64,000 nucleotides of DNA from Pseudomonas sp. PDM05 (GCF_014851685.1 NZ_JACVAC010000001.1:1-64000); one strand, 5' to 3'; shown: positions 25,164 through 34,232, numbered from the stretch's first letter. Numbers and translations: made by a program. Notes: generated by a model from the letters alone, not told the origin.

Positions 25164-27677
25164 TCAGAAATGGGTGAAGGTCAGGCCTAGCTTGTAAGTC
25201 GGGCCGTACTCTTCGTACTGCCCGTTGTAACTGCGATGGCCGGTGTAGACGAAGTACGACTCATCCGTCAGGTTCTGCGCCTCGAAGCTCACTTGCAGGT
25301 TCTTGGTCAGCGAGTAGCGCGCGCTGAAATCGACGAAGGTCTGCGCATCCACGTGCAGGTCGTGGGCCTTGTCGTTGATCGAGGCCAGCTCGTACAAATA
25401 GGCCGACTTGTAGTTGGCCGACAGGCGCAGGCTGAGCTTGTCGTCTTCCCAACCGAGCATCAGGTTGCCGACGCTGTCCGACTGGTTCGGCAGGCTGATA
25501 TTGCGTTTGCGGTTGCTGCCGCTGGCACTGTCGAAGCCCTCGATGTCGGCGCTGGAGCGGCTGAACGTGGTGTTGGCGCCGACCAGCAAGCCGTTCCACG
25601 GCGCCGGCAGCCAGTCGAACTTCTGCGAATAGGCCAGTTCCAGGCCGTAGAGCTTGGCACTGTCGCCATTGGCGTAGGTGTGGGCCTCGGAAAAATTGGT
25701 CCAGGCGCCGGTACCGGCCAGGTCGGTGTTGTAGACGAAGTTCTTGATGTCCTTGTAGAACACGAACGCCGAGACAGTGCCGGCGCGCCCCATGAAGTGC
25801 TCGATGCCCAGGTCCAGGTTGCTCGATTCCAGGGGCTTGAGATTCGGGTTGCCGAAGGTGGCTTCGTCATCGTCGATCACAAAGCCCGGCGCCAGCTGGC
25901 CGAAGGTCGGGCGCACCACGGATTTGGTCCAGGCCGCGCGCACCTGGGTGTTCTTGTCGATCTGGTAGCGCGCATGCAGGCCCGGCAGCCAGTGGTGGTA
26001 GCGGCGCCTGGTGTGGTTGTCGCTGAACACGCCGTCGGTGGCGCCGGTGCCTTTGGCGTCGAACTCGGTGCCTTCGTAGCGCAGGCCGGCGATGAAGCGC
26101 CAGTCGTCGATGTCGACAGTGTTCATCAGGTAACCGGCGTTGATGTCTTCGCGGATGGTGAAGTCGTTGACCCGCGATTCGGTCTCGTCATAAAAGTCCG
26201 CCGCATTCAGGCCGCCGAGCAGTTGCTTGATACCACTGGCGCTGATGCCGGGGCCGTAGTTGCCCAGGCGGTAGTCGACGCTGCCCTTCTGGAACTGGGT
26301 GAGGTTGAGCTGTTCGTCGCTGAAACCGAGGTCGTCGAAGTCCTTGTAGGCCCAGGCTTCCAGGTCGTTGGTCTTGTGGCGGCGGCTGACTTTGCCGCCG
26401 AACTTGAACTGCGAGGCGTAGCCGCTCAGGTCGTAGTCGCGGGCCAGGTCCAGACGCAGGTTTTTCTCGGTGTCCTTGGTGTTCTGTTTTTCCCAGTCGA
26501 CTTTGTCGAGGGTGTAGTTGCTGGCGTCGTAGAAACCGGCGCCGATGATCGGCCGTGGCTTGTCCTTGTCGTAGAAGCCACTATTGGCGAAGTCGCCGCC
26601 GTCGAAGGTCGCACCGGCGATATGCCCCGGGCTGTCTTCGCTGGACTGGCTGTAACCGGCCTGGCCGCTGAGGGTCCACAGGCCAAGCATGCGTTCGCCG
26701 CCAAACACGTAGGACTGGATTTCCTGAGTCTCTTCGCGGTTCTTCAACTTGCGCTTGGCTTCGGCATCGCCCAGTTCGCCGGCAGCCAGCGGGTCGGCAA
26801 ATTCGATGCTGGTGGAGTTGCGGGTCTCGGTGTCCTTGTAGCGGCTGTAGAGGGTGCGCAGGTAATAGCTGCTGAGGTCGTCGGGCTTGTAGTCGAAGTT
26901 CAGCCCGCCACCGGCGCGCTCGCGGCTGATGTCGTAGTCACGCTGTTCGAATTCGTTGAGTTTGGCGCCGTCGGTGAAGTCCCAGGCGCCGCCGGTCTCG
27001 ACGTTGTCCGAGCCGAAGTCACGCTTCTGCCAGCTCAGCGCGGCGGCCACGCCGAAGTTGTCGATGCCGTCGCCAAGGCTGAAACGGTTGCTGGCCGCGC
27101 CGGAGAATTTCGGGCTGGTCTGGCTGGTGTTCTTGTCGTAGCTGGCTTCGCTGCTACCTGTGTAGAACAGGCCCTTGTGGTCGAAGGCCGAGAGGCTTTG
27201 CACGTCGACGGTGCCGCCGAGGGAGTTGGCGTCCATGTCCGGGGTCAAGGTCTTGATCACCGACAGCGATTGCACCAGCTCCGAAGGCAGCACATCCAGG
27301 GCCACGGCGCGGCGTGCGCTTTCCGGGGCTGGCACCAGGGTGCCGTTGATGGTCACGCTGTTGAGGTCCGGGCCCAGGCCGCGCACGCTGACGAAGCGCC
27401 CTTCGCCCTGGTCGCGCTCGACGCTGACACCGGGCAGGCGCTGCACGGCTTCGGCGACGTTTTCATCCGGCAGCTGGGCGACGCCGTCGGCGTGCACCAC
27501 GCTCTTGATGCTGTCGGAAGTGCGCTGCTCCTTCAACGCCGAATCAATCGCCGCCGCCTGGCCGACCACTTCGACGTGCTCGGTGGTGGCCGCCTCGGCC
27601 GCATTGAGCCGCTCACTGGCAATCGCCAGGGCCAAGGCGGTAAGCGTGAAGCTGACGAGCCCGGTGCGCTTGTACAT
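25164..27677 (-). CDS. TonB-dependent receptor of the phytate operon
   Basis: Outer-membrane receptor of 837 aa. Signal peptide 1-27, TonB-box-like TEHVEVVGQ near 32-40, plug domain with LPDENVAEAVQRLPGVSVER and VSVRGLGPDLNSVTINGTLV, then a large barrel ending GLTFTHF, the expected terminal Phe. The plug type is that of the large-barrel TonB receptors often paired with polymer or phosphate-ester hydrolases. GGGGAGG precedes the ATG. First gene of a five-gene operon with phytase and exbB-exbD-tonB; likely imports phytate or its products. Confidence 0.88.
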   Translation of the reverse strand: MYKRTGLVSFTLTALALAIASERLNAAEAATTEHVEVVGQAAAIDSALKEQRTSDSIKSVVHADGVAQLPDENVAEAVQRLPGVSVERDQGEGRFVSVRGLGPDLNSVTINGTLVPAPESARRAVALDVLPSELVQSLSVIKTLTPDMDANSLGGTVDVQSLSAFDHKGLFYTGSSEASYDKNTSQTSPKFSGAASNRFSLGDGIDNFGVAAALSWQKRDFGSDNVETGGAWDFTDGAKLNEFEQRDYDISRERAGGGLNFDYKPDDLSSYYLRTLYSRYKDTETRNSTSIEFADPLAAGELGDAEAKRKLKNREETQEIQSYVFGGERMLGLWTLSGQAGYSQSSEDSPGHIAGATFDGGDFANSGFYDKDKPRPIIGAGFYDASNYTLDKVDWEKQNTKDTEKNLRLDLARDYDLSGYASQFKFGGKVSRRHKTNDLEAWAYKDFDDLGFSDEQLNLTQFQKGSVDYRLGNYGPGISASGIKQLLGGLNAADFYDETESRVNDFTIREDINAGYLMNTVDIDDWRFIAGLRYEGTEFDAKGTGATDGVFSDNHTRRRYHHWLPGLHARYQIDKNTQVRAAWTKSVVRPTFGQLAPGFVIDDDEATFGNPNLKPLESSNLDLGIEHFMGRAGTVSAFVFYKDIKNFVYNTDLAGTGAWTNFSEAHTYANGDSAKLYGLELAYSQKFDWLPAPWNGLLVGANTTFSRSSADIEGFDSASGSNRKRNISLPNQSDSVGNLMLGWEDDKLSLRLSANYKSAYLYELASINDKAHDLHVDAQTFVDFSARYSLTKNLQVSFEAQNLTDESYFVYTGHRSYNGQYEEYGPTYKLGLTFTHF

Positions 27678-27734
27678 GCAATCCTCCCCAAGAATCCGTT
27701 GGCGCCAGGCAAGAGGCCTGACAACTGGGAGGGC

Positions 27735-27768
27735 AAGCTAGGGGTGGGGGATGACGGTTCTGTGACAG
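27735..27768 (-). promoter_or_regulatory. Pho box and -10 of the phytate operon
   Basis: On the minus strand, CTGTCAC-AGAA-CCGTCAT (27768 to 27751) matches the PhoB repeat pattern CTGTCAT-N4-CTGTCAT in 12 of 14 repeat positions. Ten nt later lies TAGCTT (27740-27735), the normal -10 distance for PhoB promoters. The receptor start codon is 58 nt further on. Confidence 0.78.
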
Positions 27769-27855
27769 GAGCTGGCGCGAAGGCCGGTAAACCGCGGTTT
27801 GGAGCGCACCTCAGTGAACAAATGAGCTGAAATGACCTCGGTCAAAATGTGGGGT

Positions 27856-27963
27856 TTGTGTGGGAGCGGGCTTGCTCGCGAATGCAGTGTGTCAGTCAAA
27901 GCTGTTCTAACTGACCCACCGCCTTCGCGAGCAAGCCCGCTCCCACACAAGCCAGCTCCACAT
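27856..27963. repeat. REP palindrome
   Basis: TGTGTGGGAGCGGGCTTGCTC and an inverted partner that runs on into a CAAGCCAGCTCCACATTT remnant. It fills the middle of the 414-bp divergent gap 27678-28092, whose two ends hold the Pho boxes; nothing else is evident there. Confidence 0.83.
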
Positions 27964-28022
27964 TTGATCTGTGTTTGCCGGTGAATTGTGTTTTAGCCAT
28001 GAGCTGATTCGACCCACCCCCA

Positions 28023-28056
28023 CCGTCATGCAACCGTCACATCCATCTGCTGTGCT
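28023..28056 (+). promoter_or_regulatory. Second Pho box, upstream of the GGDEF gene
   Basis: CCGTCAT-GCAA-CCGTCAC (28023-28040) is a direct repeat with 11-bp period fitting the PhoB pattern. Ten nt later TGTGCT (28051-28056) is a possible, weak -10. ATG of the GGDEF gene is at 28093. Confidence 0.62.
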
Positions 28057-28092
28057 GGCGCCCATCGCTTCGTTGCCCAAGGACTCGCGGCC

Positions 28093-29007
28093 ATGTTCTG
28101 CGTACTCAAACCCCACCGCTGGAAACTCGCCCTGCTGCTGATCGCCGCCAACCTCGGGCTGCTCCTGCACCTGGCCTGCGGCGAGTTGAAAAGCGTCAGC
28201 GAATGGGTCTGGCTGGACATCTTCGGCGAAGGTGGCTCGGCCCTGCTCGCCCTGGTCTGGCTTGGCCTGGTGCTGAAAAGCCGCCCCGCCGGGCGCGTGA
28301 CCAACTACCTGGCGCTGGGCCTGTCGTGCATCTTTTTCTCATGGTGGATCGACAGCCTCGACGAGTTCATCCGCCTGCCCGACAGCATCACCTGGGACCA
28401 CTGGCTCGAGTCCGGGCCGATGCCGGTGGGTATGATCCTGCTGACCATCGGCATCTACCACTGGCACCGAGAGCAACTGGCGATCAGCGCGCAAATGGAG
28501 AAGCGCGAGCGGCTGTTCCGCGAGCACCGGCTGTTCGACAAACTCACGCCGCTGGCCGGTGCCGACTACCTCAAGCGCCAGTTGGCCGAGAGCCTGCAAG
28601 ACAGCCGCGAGCAACAACGGCCGCTATCGTTGCTGGCCCTGGACCTGGACAACTTCGCCGCAATCAACCAGGCCTACGGCCATGCCGAAGGCGACGCGGT
28701 ATTGCAGGCCCTCAGCCATGCGCTGTTGCTGAACCTGCGCCGCCAGGATTTGCTGTGCCGCCTGGCCGGTGATCGTTTTGTGGTGCTGCTGCCAGACACC
28801 GGCGAACGCCAGGCCCAGGTGCTCGCACTGGAACTGCAACAGAGCGTACGCGCCCTCGCCCACAAGACCCGCCAGCAAGGCGAACGCCTGCAACTGGCGG
28901 CGACCACGGCCGTGGTGATGGCCCTCGACGAAGCGCCCCAGGACTTGCTCAAGCGCCTGAACCTGGCCCTCGCCCGCGCCAAACACCCCCTCGCGAAAAG
29001 CGCCTGA
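28093..29007 (+). CDS. Membrane GGDEF-domain protein with degenerate active site
   Basis: Protein of 304 aa. Residues 1-120 hold three to four membrane helices (LALLLIAANLGLLLHLA and others), followed by a short helical linker and a GGDEF domain (about 150-300). The signature reads A225-G226-D227-R228-F229 instead of GGDEF: the first Gly and the Glu are lost. The domain is otherwise well formed (LLALDLDNFAAINQAYGHAEGD). It may make c-di-GMP poorly, or only bind nucleotide. One base separates it from the AraC gene. Confidence 0.85.
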   Translation: MFCVLKPHRWKLALLLIAANLGLLLHLACGELKSVSEWVWLDIFGEGGSALLALVWLGLVLKSRPAGRVTNYLALGLSCIFFSWWIDSLDEFIRLPDSITWDHWLESGPMPVGMILLTIGIYHWHREQLAISAQMEKRERLFREHRLFDKLTPLAGADYLKRQLAESLQDSREQQRPLSLLALDLDNFAAINQAYGHAEGDAVLQALSHALLLNLRRQDLLCRLAGDRFVVLLPDTGERQAQVLALELQQSVRALAHKTRQQGERLQLAATTAVVMALDEAPQDLLKRLNLALARAKHPLAKSA

Positions 29008-29008
29008 G

Positions 29009-30046
29009 ATGGCCGTGAAAACCGACTGGTATGAAGCCGACAGCCGATTCATCCCCGGGCACTACCAACCCGCCACACTGATCGACCTGGCGTTGTCGCG
29101 GGACATCGACAGCCATCGCCTGCTGCGCGGCACCGGGCTGTTTCACGAAGACATCCTGGTCGGTACGGCGCGCCTGAGTCCGCAGCAGTTTTTTGCGCTG
29201 ATCGGCAACAGCCGCAAATTATTGGACGCCGACGACAGCAGCTTCCTGTTTGGCCAGCGCCTGCTGCCAGGCTATTACGGCGCGGCCAGCCACGCCTTGG
29301 GGCATGCGCAGAACCTGCATCAGGCCCTCGAGATCCTGATCCAGCAGCAAGTGCTGCTCAGCCCATTGGTGAGCCTGCAACTGGAACTGGATGAGCACCA
29401 CGCCTACCTGTACTGGCTGGACAGCTGCGGCGCCGGCGAACACTGGCGTTTCCTGCTGGAAGCGAGCATGACCTCGCTGGTTGCCATGAGTCAGTGGCTC
29501 AGCGGCGAGCGCCTGCCGTGGGCGTGCAGTGTCAGCCACGCCGAGCCGCGTTACGTCGAGCAGTATTGGGTGCACCTGGGCGAAGAAACCCGCTTCGAAC
29601 GCCCGCTGGACATGCTGAGCATCCCCCGTGAATACCTGACCCGTGCCTGGCCGGGCGCCTCGGCCACGGCTGGGCAAGTGGCACGCCAGCAAGCCCGCGA
29701 GCAGATCGAGCAGTTGGGTTTTGCCGGCAGTTTTCTCGATTGCCTCTACGATTACCTGCGCGACCAGGTGCGCCAGGCGCCGAGCCTGGAGCAGGCGGCC
29801 CAGGCCTTCGCCATGAGCCCGGCGACCCTCAAGCGCAAACTGCACAAGCACGACACCGGGTTTCAGCAGCAGGTCGACCGCGTGCGCAAGCAGGTGGCGT
29901 TGCACCTGTATCAGGTCAAGGGCTACAGCAATGAGGAAGTGGCGGCGTATTTGAACTTCAACGACGCGGCGAACTTTCGCCGCGCGTTCAAGCGCTGGAC
30001 CGGCAGCACACCGAGCCTGATCCGCCAGCTGTTCAACAGCCGCTAG
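29009..30046 (+). CDS. AraC-family transcriptional regulator (Arabinose_bd-type N-domain)
   Basis: Regulator of 345 aa: N-terminal ligand/oligomerisation domain of the OruR/ArgR-like type (about 20-210) and C-terminal double helix-turn-helix (about 245-340; PSLEQAAQAFAMSPATLKRKL, EEVAAYLNFNDAANFRRAFK). Starts one base after the GGDEF stop, so both are made from one mRNA. Its last 14 bases overlap the 3' end of the convergent LysR gene. Confidence 0.88.
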   Translation: MAVKTDWYEADSRFIPGHYQPATLIDLALSRDIDSHRLLRGTGLFHEDILVGTARLSPQQFFALIGNSRKLLDADDSSFLFGQRLLPGYYGAASHALGHAQNLHQALEILIQQQVLLSPLVSLQLELDEHHAYLYWLDSCGAGEHWRFLLEASMTSLVAMSQWLSGERLPWACSVSHAEPRYVEQYWVHLGEETRFERPLDMLSIPREYLTRAWPGASATAGQVARQQAREQIEQLGFAGSFLDCLYDYLRDQVRQAPSLEQAAQAFAMSPATLKRKLHKHDTGFQQQVDRVRKQVALHLYQVKGYSNEEVAAYLNFNDAANFRRAFKRWTGSTPSLIRQLFNSR

Positions 30047-30914
30047 CCAGGCGCTCGCGCAGGAACTCCACCAGCGCCTGCACCGGGCGCGAACTTTGCC
30101 GGTGCTGCGGGTACACCGCCGACAGGGTCAGGTCTTCGGGGGCGAATTCGTCGAGGACCGTCACCAGGCGGCCGTCCTTCAACGCCTCGCCGACGATAAA
30201 AGTCGGCAGGTAGGTGATGCCCAGCCCGGCAATCGCGGTGTCGCGCAACAGGTCGCCGTTGTTCACGCGCATGCGCCCGCACACGTTCACCGCTTGCAGC
30301 TTGCCCTTGAAGCGCCACTGCACCTGGCGACCATGGCCGTAGGGCAGGCAGTCATGCGCGGCGAGGTCATCGGGTTTTTGCGGGGTGCCGCGCCGGGCCA
30401 GGTAGTCGGGGCTGGCGCAGTACACCCGGGGGATGCTGGCGATGCGGCGGGCAATCAGGGTTGAGTCTTCCAGGGTGCCGATGCGCAGCACCAGATCGTA
30501 GCCTTCGCCGATCAGGTCAACGGGGCGGTCACTGAGGTCGACCTCGACCGCGACCTCGGGATAGCGCTGCAAGAACAACGGCAACAGGCAACCCAGATGG
30601 GCCATGGCAAACGACAACGGCGCGCTCAGGCGAATGGTGCCGCGCGGCTCGCTGTTCTGGCCGGCGATGCCCTGCTCCACTTGCTCGACTTCACTGAGCA
30701 GGCGCAAGGCGGATTCGTAGTAACTCTGGCCGAGTGGCGTAACGTCCAGGCGGCGGGTGGAGCGGTTGAGCAGGCGCACGCCGAGGCGGTCTTCGAGCTG
30801 GATCAGGCGGCGGCTGACAAACTGCTTGGACAGGCCCAACTGTTCGGCGGCGGCGGTGAAGCTGCCGGATTCCATGACCTGGCAAAACAGGCGCATGTCT
30901 TCAAAGGGGTTCAT
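30033..30914 (-). CDS. LysR-family transcriptional regulator
   Basis: Regulator of 293 aa. N-terminal helix-turn-helix GSFTAAAEQLGLSKQFVSRRL (about 17-37, 21 residues, named here by position) and the CrgA/DsdC-type effector domain with GTIRLSAPLSFAMAHLG. The target is not evident; no divergent partner lies upstream, only a REP element and the isochorismatase-like gene. Confidence 0.86.
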   Translation of the reverse strand: MNPFEDMRLFCQVMESGSFTAAAEQLGLSKQFVSRRLIQLEDRLGVRLLNRSTRRLDVTPLGQSYYESALRLLSEVEQVEQGIAGQNSEPRGTIRLSAPLSFAMAHLGCLLPLFLQRYPEVAVEVDLSDRPVDLIGEGYDLVLRIGTLEDSTLIARRIASIPRVYCASPDYLARRGTPQKPDDLAAHDCLPYGHGRQVQWRFKGKLQAVNVCGRMRVNNGDLLRDTAIAGLGITYLPTFIVGEALKDGRLVTVLDEFAPEDLTLSAVYPQHRQSSRPVQALVEFLRERLASGC

Positions 30915-30978
30915 TGTCGCTTCTCGGTGGACGATGGGCTGTTTTATATCCGGTTAGTCGCAATACCACAAAACAAAA

Positions 30979-31100
30979 TGTGGGAGCTGGCTTCTGTGGG
31001 AGCGGGCTTGCTCGCGAAAGCGCTGGGTCAGTTGGAACATCTTTGACTGACACGCCGCATTCGCGAGCAAGCCCGCTCCCACAAAAACCCGGCTCCCACA
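30979..31100. repeat. Composite REP element
   Basis: An ATGTGGGAGCTGGCTTC fragment is joined to CTGTGGGAGCGGGCTTGCTC with its inverted copy, ending in a further GGCTCCCACA. This looks like a REP inserted into an older one. Confidence 0.8.
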
Positions 31101-31127
31101 GGATTCAACGGTGTGATGCAGAACCGC

Positions 31128-31745
31128 TTACTTGGCAGTAAACGCCGAGTAGCTGTTCATCAGGTTGCGGTAGTTGGGGATGCGCGGCGACAGCAGGTTG
31201 GCCAGGCCTTCCATGTCGTTGCGCCAGTCACGTTGCAGCTCGCACGCCACCGCAAACCAGTTCACCAGTTGTGCACCGGCGGCGGTCATGCGTGCCCAGG
31301 CAGCCTGCTGCACGGTTTCGTTGAAGGTCCCCGATGCATCGGTGACCACGAACACTTCAAAGCCTTCCTCCAGCGCGCACAAGGTCGGGAACGCCACGCA
31401 CACATCGGTCACCACACCGGCAATGATGATCTGCTTGCGACCGGTGGCCTTCACGGCCTTGACGAAATCTTCGTTGTCCCAGGCGTTGATCTGGCCAGGG
31501 CGGGCGATGTACGGCGCGTCCGGGAACAGTTCTTTCAGCTCAGGCACCAGCGGACCGTTGGGGCCGCTTTCAAAGCTGGTGGTGAGGATGGTCGGCAGGT
31601 TGAAGAACTTCGCCACATCGGCCAGGGCCAGGACGTTGTTCTTGAATTCGTTCGGCGAGAAATCCTGCACCAGCGAGATCAGGCCAGTCTGGTGGTCAAC
31701 CAACAGTACAACGGCGTCATCTTTGTTCAAACGAGGGCTAGCCAT
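31128..31745 (-). CDS. Isochorismatase-like hydrolase (YcaC family)
   Basis: Cysteine hydrolase of 205 aa. D17 in VLLVDHQTGL and C116 in AGVVTDVCVAF are two of the three catalytic residues of the family. Natural substrate of YcaC proteins is unknown. AAGGAG precedes ATG. It ends the three-gene operon begun at 34199, 28 bp after the amidohydrolase, which suggests amide or carbamate hydrolysis. Confidence 0.87.
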   Translation of the reverse strand: MASPRLNKDDAVVLLVDHQTGLISLVQDFSPNEFKNNVLALADVAKFFNLPTILTTSFESGPNGPLVPELKELFPDAPYIARPGQINAWDNEDFVKAVKATGRKQIIIAGVVTDVCVAFPTLCALEEGFEVFVVTDASGTFNETVQQAAWARMTAAGAQLVNWFAVACELQRDWRNDMEGLANLLSPRIPNYRNLMNSYSAFTAK

Positions 31746-31773
31746 GGTTCAACTCCTTACGGGGGATGGGAAA

Positions 31774-33612
31774 TCAGAAAGCAAAGCAGGAACAGCCAAA
31801 CGCGCCCCAGAAACCCTGGAAGTCGCTGACCGGCACGCTGGAAAGCCGGGCCTTTTCATGGCTGTGGGAATGCACGCCGCACGGGCCGCTGCACTGGTGA
31901 ACCTGGGCCTGCAACGGCGAACTCGGGCGCCAGTGCCCCGGCACCTTGACCACCGGCGACCAGTCCGGCAGCACCGGCACGCGTGGCGGTGCGACATCTT
32001 CAAAGTCGCCGGCGCCGTAGACCACCTTGCCGCCGACCACGGTGAGGACCGACTCGATCCACTTGATGGCTTCTTCATCGACGCTGAAAAAGTCCGCCGA
32101 CAGTGCGGCGACGTCCGCCAACTGGCCGACCTTGATCTGGCCCTTCTTGCCCTGCTCGGACGAGAACCAGGCGCTGCCATGGGTGAACAGCTCCAGCGCG
32201 GTCAGGCGCGGCAGGCCTTCGGCGTGCAGCTCCAGGCCGCCCACGGTGCGGCCGCTGACCATCCAGTACAGCGAGGTCCACGGGTTGTAGCTCGACACTC
32301 GCGTGGCATCGGTGCCCGCGCCGACCGGCACGCCTTCGGCGAGCATGCGCTTGATCGGCGGCGTGGCTTCGGCGGCCTTGGCGCCGTAGCGCTCCACGAA
32401 GTACTCGCCCTGGAACGCCATGCGGTCCTGGATCGCAATACCACCGCCAAGGGCGCGCACGCGCTCGATGTTTTTCGGCGTGATGGTTTCGGCGTGGTCG
32501 AAGAACCACGGCAAGCCGTTGAACGGGATGTCGCGGTTGACCTTCTCGAACACGTCGAGCATGCGCGAGATGGATTCGTCATAGGTAGCGTGCAGGCGGA
32601 ACGGCCAGCGCTGCTCCACCAGGTGGCGGACCACCGGCTCCAGCTCCTGCTCCATGGTCAGCGGCAGGTCCGGGCGTGGTTCGAGGAAGTCCTCGAAGTC
32701 GGCGGCGGAGAACACCAGCATCTCGCCGGCGCCGTTGTGGCGCAGGTAGTCGTCGCCCTGGTGCAGGGTCACGCTGCCGGTCCAGTTCTTGAAGTCGGCG
32801 AGCTCTTCCTTGGGCTTCTGGGTGAACAGGTTGTAGGCGATGCGCACCGTCAACTGTTCGTCCTTGGCCAACTGCTCGATTACCGCGTAGTCGTCCGGGT
32901 AGTTCTGGAAACCACCACCGGCGTCGATGGCGCTGGTCAGGCCCAGGCGATTGAGTTCACGCATGAACTGGCGGGTCGAGTTGACCTGGTACTCCAGCGG
33001 CAGTTTCGGGCCCTTGGCCAGGGTCGAATACAGGATCATCGCGTTGGGGCGCGCCACCAGCATGCCGGTGGGGTTGCCGTTGCTGTCACGCACGATCTCG
33101 CCGCCCGGCGGGTTCGGCGTGTCCTTGGTGTAGCCGGCCACGCGCAGGGCGGCGCGGTTGAGCAAGGCGCGGTCGTAGAGGTGCAGTACAAACACCGGGG
33201 TGTCCGGCGCGGCCTGGTTGAGTTCGTCCAGGGTCGGCATGCGTTTTTCGGCGAACTGGAATTCGTTCCAGCCACCGACCACGCGCACCCACTGTGGCGT
33301 CGGGGTGCGGTCGGCCTGGTCCTTGAGCATGCGCAATGCATCGGCCAGGGATGGCACGCCTTCCCAACGCAACTCCAGGTTGTAGTTCAAGCCACCACGG
33401 ATCAGGTGCAGGTGCGAGTCGTTGAGGCCCGGGATCACGGTGCGGCCCTTCAGGTCGATGACCTGGGTGCCGCTGCCGCGCAGGGCCATGGCTTGAGCAT
33501 CGGTGCCGACGGCGACAAAGCGCCCTTGGCGGATGGCGACGGCGGTGGCGCGCGGGTTTTCCCGGTCCACCGTGTGGAACTGGCCATTGAACAGAATCAG
33601 ATCGGCGTTCAT
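31774..33612 (-). CDS. YtcJ-like metal-dependent amidohydrolase with Cys/His-rich tail
   Basis: Amidohydrolase of 612 aa. The metal-binding H67-x-H69 (GLNDSHLHL) follows a small N-terminal beta domain; FRLHATYDES, FFDHAETI and GVPVGAGTDATRV are later metal-site blocks. Family members hydrolyse amides or imides; the substrate here is unknown. The last ~50 residues (from about 563) are atypical: they include HQCSGPCGVHSHSH and end GAFGCSCFAF. Overlaps the upstream membrane protein gene by four bases. Confidence 0.85.
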   Translation of the reverse strand: MNADLILFNGQFHTVDRENPRATAVAIRQGRFVAVGTDAQAMALRGSGTQVIDLKGRTVIPGLNDSHLHLIRGGLNYNLELRWEGVPSLADALRMLKDQADRTPTPQWVRVVGGWNEFQFAEKRMPTLDELNQAAPDTPVFVLHLYDRALLNRAALRVAGYTKDTPNPPGGEIVRDSNGNPTGMLVARPNAMILYSTLAKGPKLPLEYQVNSTRQFMRELNRLGLTSAIDAGGGFQNYPDDYAVIEQLAKDEQLTVRIAYNLFTQKPKEELADFKNWTGSVTLHQGDDYLRHNGAGEMLVFSAADFEDFLEPRPDLPLTMEQELEPVVRHLVEQRWPFRLHATYDESISRMLDVFEKVNRDIPFNGLPWFFDHAETITPKNIERVRALGGGIAIQDRMAFQGEYFVERYGAKAAEATPPIKRMLAEGVPVGAGTDATRVSSYNPWTSLYWMVSGRTVGGLELHAEGLPRLTALELFTHGSAWFSSEQGKKGQIKVGQLADVAALSADFFSVDEEAIKWIESVLTVVGGKVVYGAGDFEDVAPPRVPVLPDWSPVVKVPGHWRPSSPLQAQVHQCSGPCGVHSHSHEKARLSSVPVSDFQGFWGAFGCSCFAF

Positions 33613-34199
33613 AGGGTTTCCTTTACAGAGGCTTCAAGCCAGGGAGCGAACAGGCGGGTGGCCGCCGGCATCAGCAGGTAGACCACCAGCAGCACGATGG
33701 TCAGGGTGATCAGGAACGTGGCGACCACATAGTTGGAGAGCAACGGGTGCAGGCGCAGCACCGGGCCCCAGATGATCGGCACCAGCAGGGTCAGCGGCAG
33801 GATCACGCACAGCGTGACCACGGCTTGCTTCCAGCGGGGCGGCTTGGCGGCGTTTTCGGTTTCGGGGTTGAACCAGAACTCGTTGACGGCACCGATTTCG
33901 GTGTTGTCGCCGTCGGCCAGCATGGGGGTGGCTTCGGCGATCAGGGTCTTGCGTTCGGGGGAATCGAGCCACTGTTCCAGAGCATCGGTGGAGCGGTAGC
34001 GCAGGACGCAGGTGAACAGCGCGAGCTTGTTTTGTTTGCTGCGTACGACGTCCACACCGAGGTGGCCGGGGCGCTCGCCGGCAATGCGCACGATGCGGCG
34101 TAGCCAGGCTTCGTAGTCGGTTTCGCGGCCTGGCTTGACCAGGTGTTTGACGACCAGTGTGACGACTTCGTCGGGGCTGGTTTTGGGTGTAGGGTCCAT
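33609..34199 (-). CDS. ABM-domain membrane protein
   Basis: Protein of 196 aa: an antibiotic-biosynthesis-monooxygenase-like ferredoxin-fold domain (about 12-105, with VKPGRETDYEAWLRRIV) joined to two C-terminal membrane helices (about 128-150 and 160-182). It belongs to the stand-alone ABM/DUF group with no assigned reaction. ATG 34199 has an AGGGGGGA ribosome site; a longer frame to 34334 would add a Pro-rich tail without support. First gene of the amidohydrolase operon. Confidence 0.82.
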   Translation of the reverse strand: MDPTPKTSPDEVVTLVVKHLVKPGRETDYEAWLRRIVRIAGERPGHLGVDVVRSKQNKLALFTCVLRYRSTDALEQWLDSPERKTLIAEATPMLADGDNTEIGAVNEFWFNPETENAAKPPRWKQAVVTLCVILPLTLLVPIIWGPVLRLHPLLSNYVVATFLITLTIVLLVVYLLMPAATRLFAPWLEASVKETL

Positions 34200-34232
34200 G
34201 ACGTTTGATTCCCCCCTGGAGAGTTGAGCGAT

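Noticed and set aside
23369..25177. 602-codon frame antisense to phytase
   Set aside because: Shadow; His/Val/Leu-biased and spans a REP element.
25236..27830. 864-codon frame antisense to the phytate receptor
   Set aside because: A by-product of GC-rich codon use on the other strand; low-complexity Val/Gly/Ala protein, while the receptor on the minus strand is unmistakable.
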